From: Succinivibrionaceae bacterium
GTDB taxonomy: Bacteria; Pseudomonadota; Gammaproteobacteria; Enterobacterales; Succinivibrionaceae
Direction: 5' to 3'
Length of the DNA stretch: 64,000 nucleotides
Assembly: GCA_019420905.1 (NCBI GenBank)
Contig: JAHZGH010000006.1
Location: 1 to 64,000 of the forward strand
Both the position numbers and the translations under genes were made by a program. Below, in pieces: positions 63,360 to 64,000 of the stretch (the stretch's first letter is position 1; each line of letters opens with the position of its first letter). The notes below the pieces were generated by a model. It ran no database searches and had not been told where the DNA came from. It was given only the letters and a program-made list of their open reading frames with translations.

Positions 63360-64000
63360 ATGCAAAAAAGTCGTGAACTTTCGTTAAAGCTTTTTTCTGA
63401 TTATTTATTATTAGAAAAGGGGTTGGCGCAATTAAGTATTCGAGCATATGTCTCTGATATAACTATGTTTTTTAATTATTTAGAAAAAGAAAACCGCCCC
63501 GATCCTTTTTGTGCATCTGATATTGAGGCTTACTTGCGTGATGGAAATGATAATGAAGCAAGTTCTGCGGCACGATTTTTATGTTCGTTGCGAAGCTTTT
63601 GCAGTTTTTTGCTACTTGAGCATCTTATTGATGAAGATCCTACCTTAAGAATTGAAAATCCAAAGATTTTAAGGCATTTGCCTACAACTATGTCTGAAGG
63701 CTGCGTAGATGCTTTTTTAGATGCTCCTGATATAAGCAATCATACAGGATTGCGTGATAAAGCCATGCTTGAAACCTTATATGCAACAGGGCTACGCGTA
63801 AGTGAGCTTGTAAATTTAACCTTTGATAATTTAAATCTTATTGATGGCTTTGTAATCGTGCATGGCAAGGGAGGAAAGGATCGTTTAGTTCCATTAGGTC
63901 AAAATGCTTGTTACTGGCTGGCTACATATATCTGCGATAAAAGGGCAGAACGTGATCCCAAGCAAAGCTGTCATTTTGTTTTTTTATCAGGTAAAGGTCT
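63360..64000 (+). CDS. xerD: Site-specific tyrosine recombinase XerD, 5' part
   Basis: Resolves chromosome dimers at dif with XerC, under FtsK control. The visible 213 residues cover the SAM-like N-terminal domain (1-95) and the start of the catalytic domain, with catalytic R146 (ATGLRVSEL) and K170 (VHGKGGKDRLVPLG). ARFLCSLRSF and DEDPTLRIENPK align better with XerD than XerC. The gene is cut by the window edge; the remaining His-Arg-Tyr motifs are not seen. Confidence 0.93.
   Translation, partial: MQKSRELSLKLFSDYLLLEKGLAQLSIRAYVSDITMFFNYLEKENRPDPFCASDIEAYLRDGNDNEASSAARFLCSLRSFCSFLLLEHLIDEDPTLRIENPKILRHLPTTMSEGCVDAFLDAPDISNHTGLRDKAMLETLYATGLRVSELVNLTFDNLNLIDGFVIVHGKGGKDRLVPLGQNACYWLATYICDKRAERDPKQSCHFVFLSGKG

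Overview
The window is a chromosomal segment of an AT-rich gammaproteobacterium. Blocks known from Enterobacteriales, Pasteurellales and Aeromonadales are all present: degS-degQ-zapG next to rplM-rpsI, rsmI-rnpB-dcw, ffh-rpsP-rimM-trmD-rplS, rppH-ptsP-thyA, and coaE-zapD-yacG with lptD-surA-pdxA-rsmA. MutH, SspB, SdhE, DegS and LpoA are all gammaproteobacterial. High AT, AcnB plus Mdh, glycogen genes and C4-dicarboxylate/sugar-acid type TRAP transporters fit the anaerobic, succinate-forming Succinivibrionaceae. That family name is an inference, not something the sequence proves.

Layout. 1-210: end of an rRNA operon (3' end of 5S rRNA, then tRNA-Thr). 210-3292 (minus): envelope proteases DegS and DegQ, and division factor ZapG. 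3670-5740: rplM-rpsI with a structured leader, then sspB without sspA. 5744-9119: lpoA and rsmI, divergent. 9141-9520: RNase P RNA, running directly into the division and cell-wall (dcw) cluster. 9535-28742: rsmH-ftsL-ftsI-murE-murF-mraY-murD-ftsW-murG-murC-ftsQ-ftsA-ftsZ, then a second complete ftsZ, lpxC and ampD. mraZ and ddlB are missing from their usual places. 28808-36234: acnB, mdh, then the SRP/ribosome operon. 36486-41831 (minus): srmB-sdhE, thyA, ptsP, rppH. 41995-46999: mutH, a small glycogen-binding-type protein, initiator tRNA, glgA and glgC. 47588-54079: two tandem, nearly identical three-gene TRAP transporter operons. 54203-62734 (minus): an eight-gene run coaE-zapD-yacG-lptD-surA-pdxA-rsmA-rsmC. 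62849-64000: a small lipoprotein and the start of xerD.

The most unusual content is the tandem pair of ftsZ genes. The second encodes a full GTPase core about 60 % identical to the first (hand count, no gaps over 330 residues), a very long Q/N/S/Y-rich linker and an intact C-terminal peptide. It has its own promoter, placed directly after the terminator of ftsZ1, and its own terminator, so it looks like an independently controlled second tubulin. The second notable feature is the TRAP duplication: the interior is identical but both ends have diverged, which suggests gene conversion. No CRISPR array, prophage, insertion sequence or defence island was seen. Most of the window is conserved housekeeping DNA.
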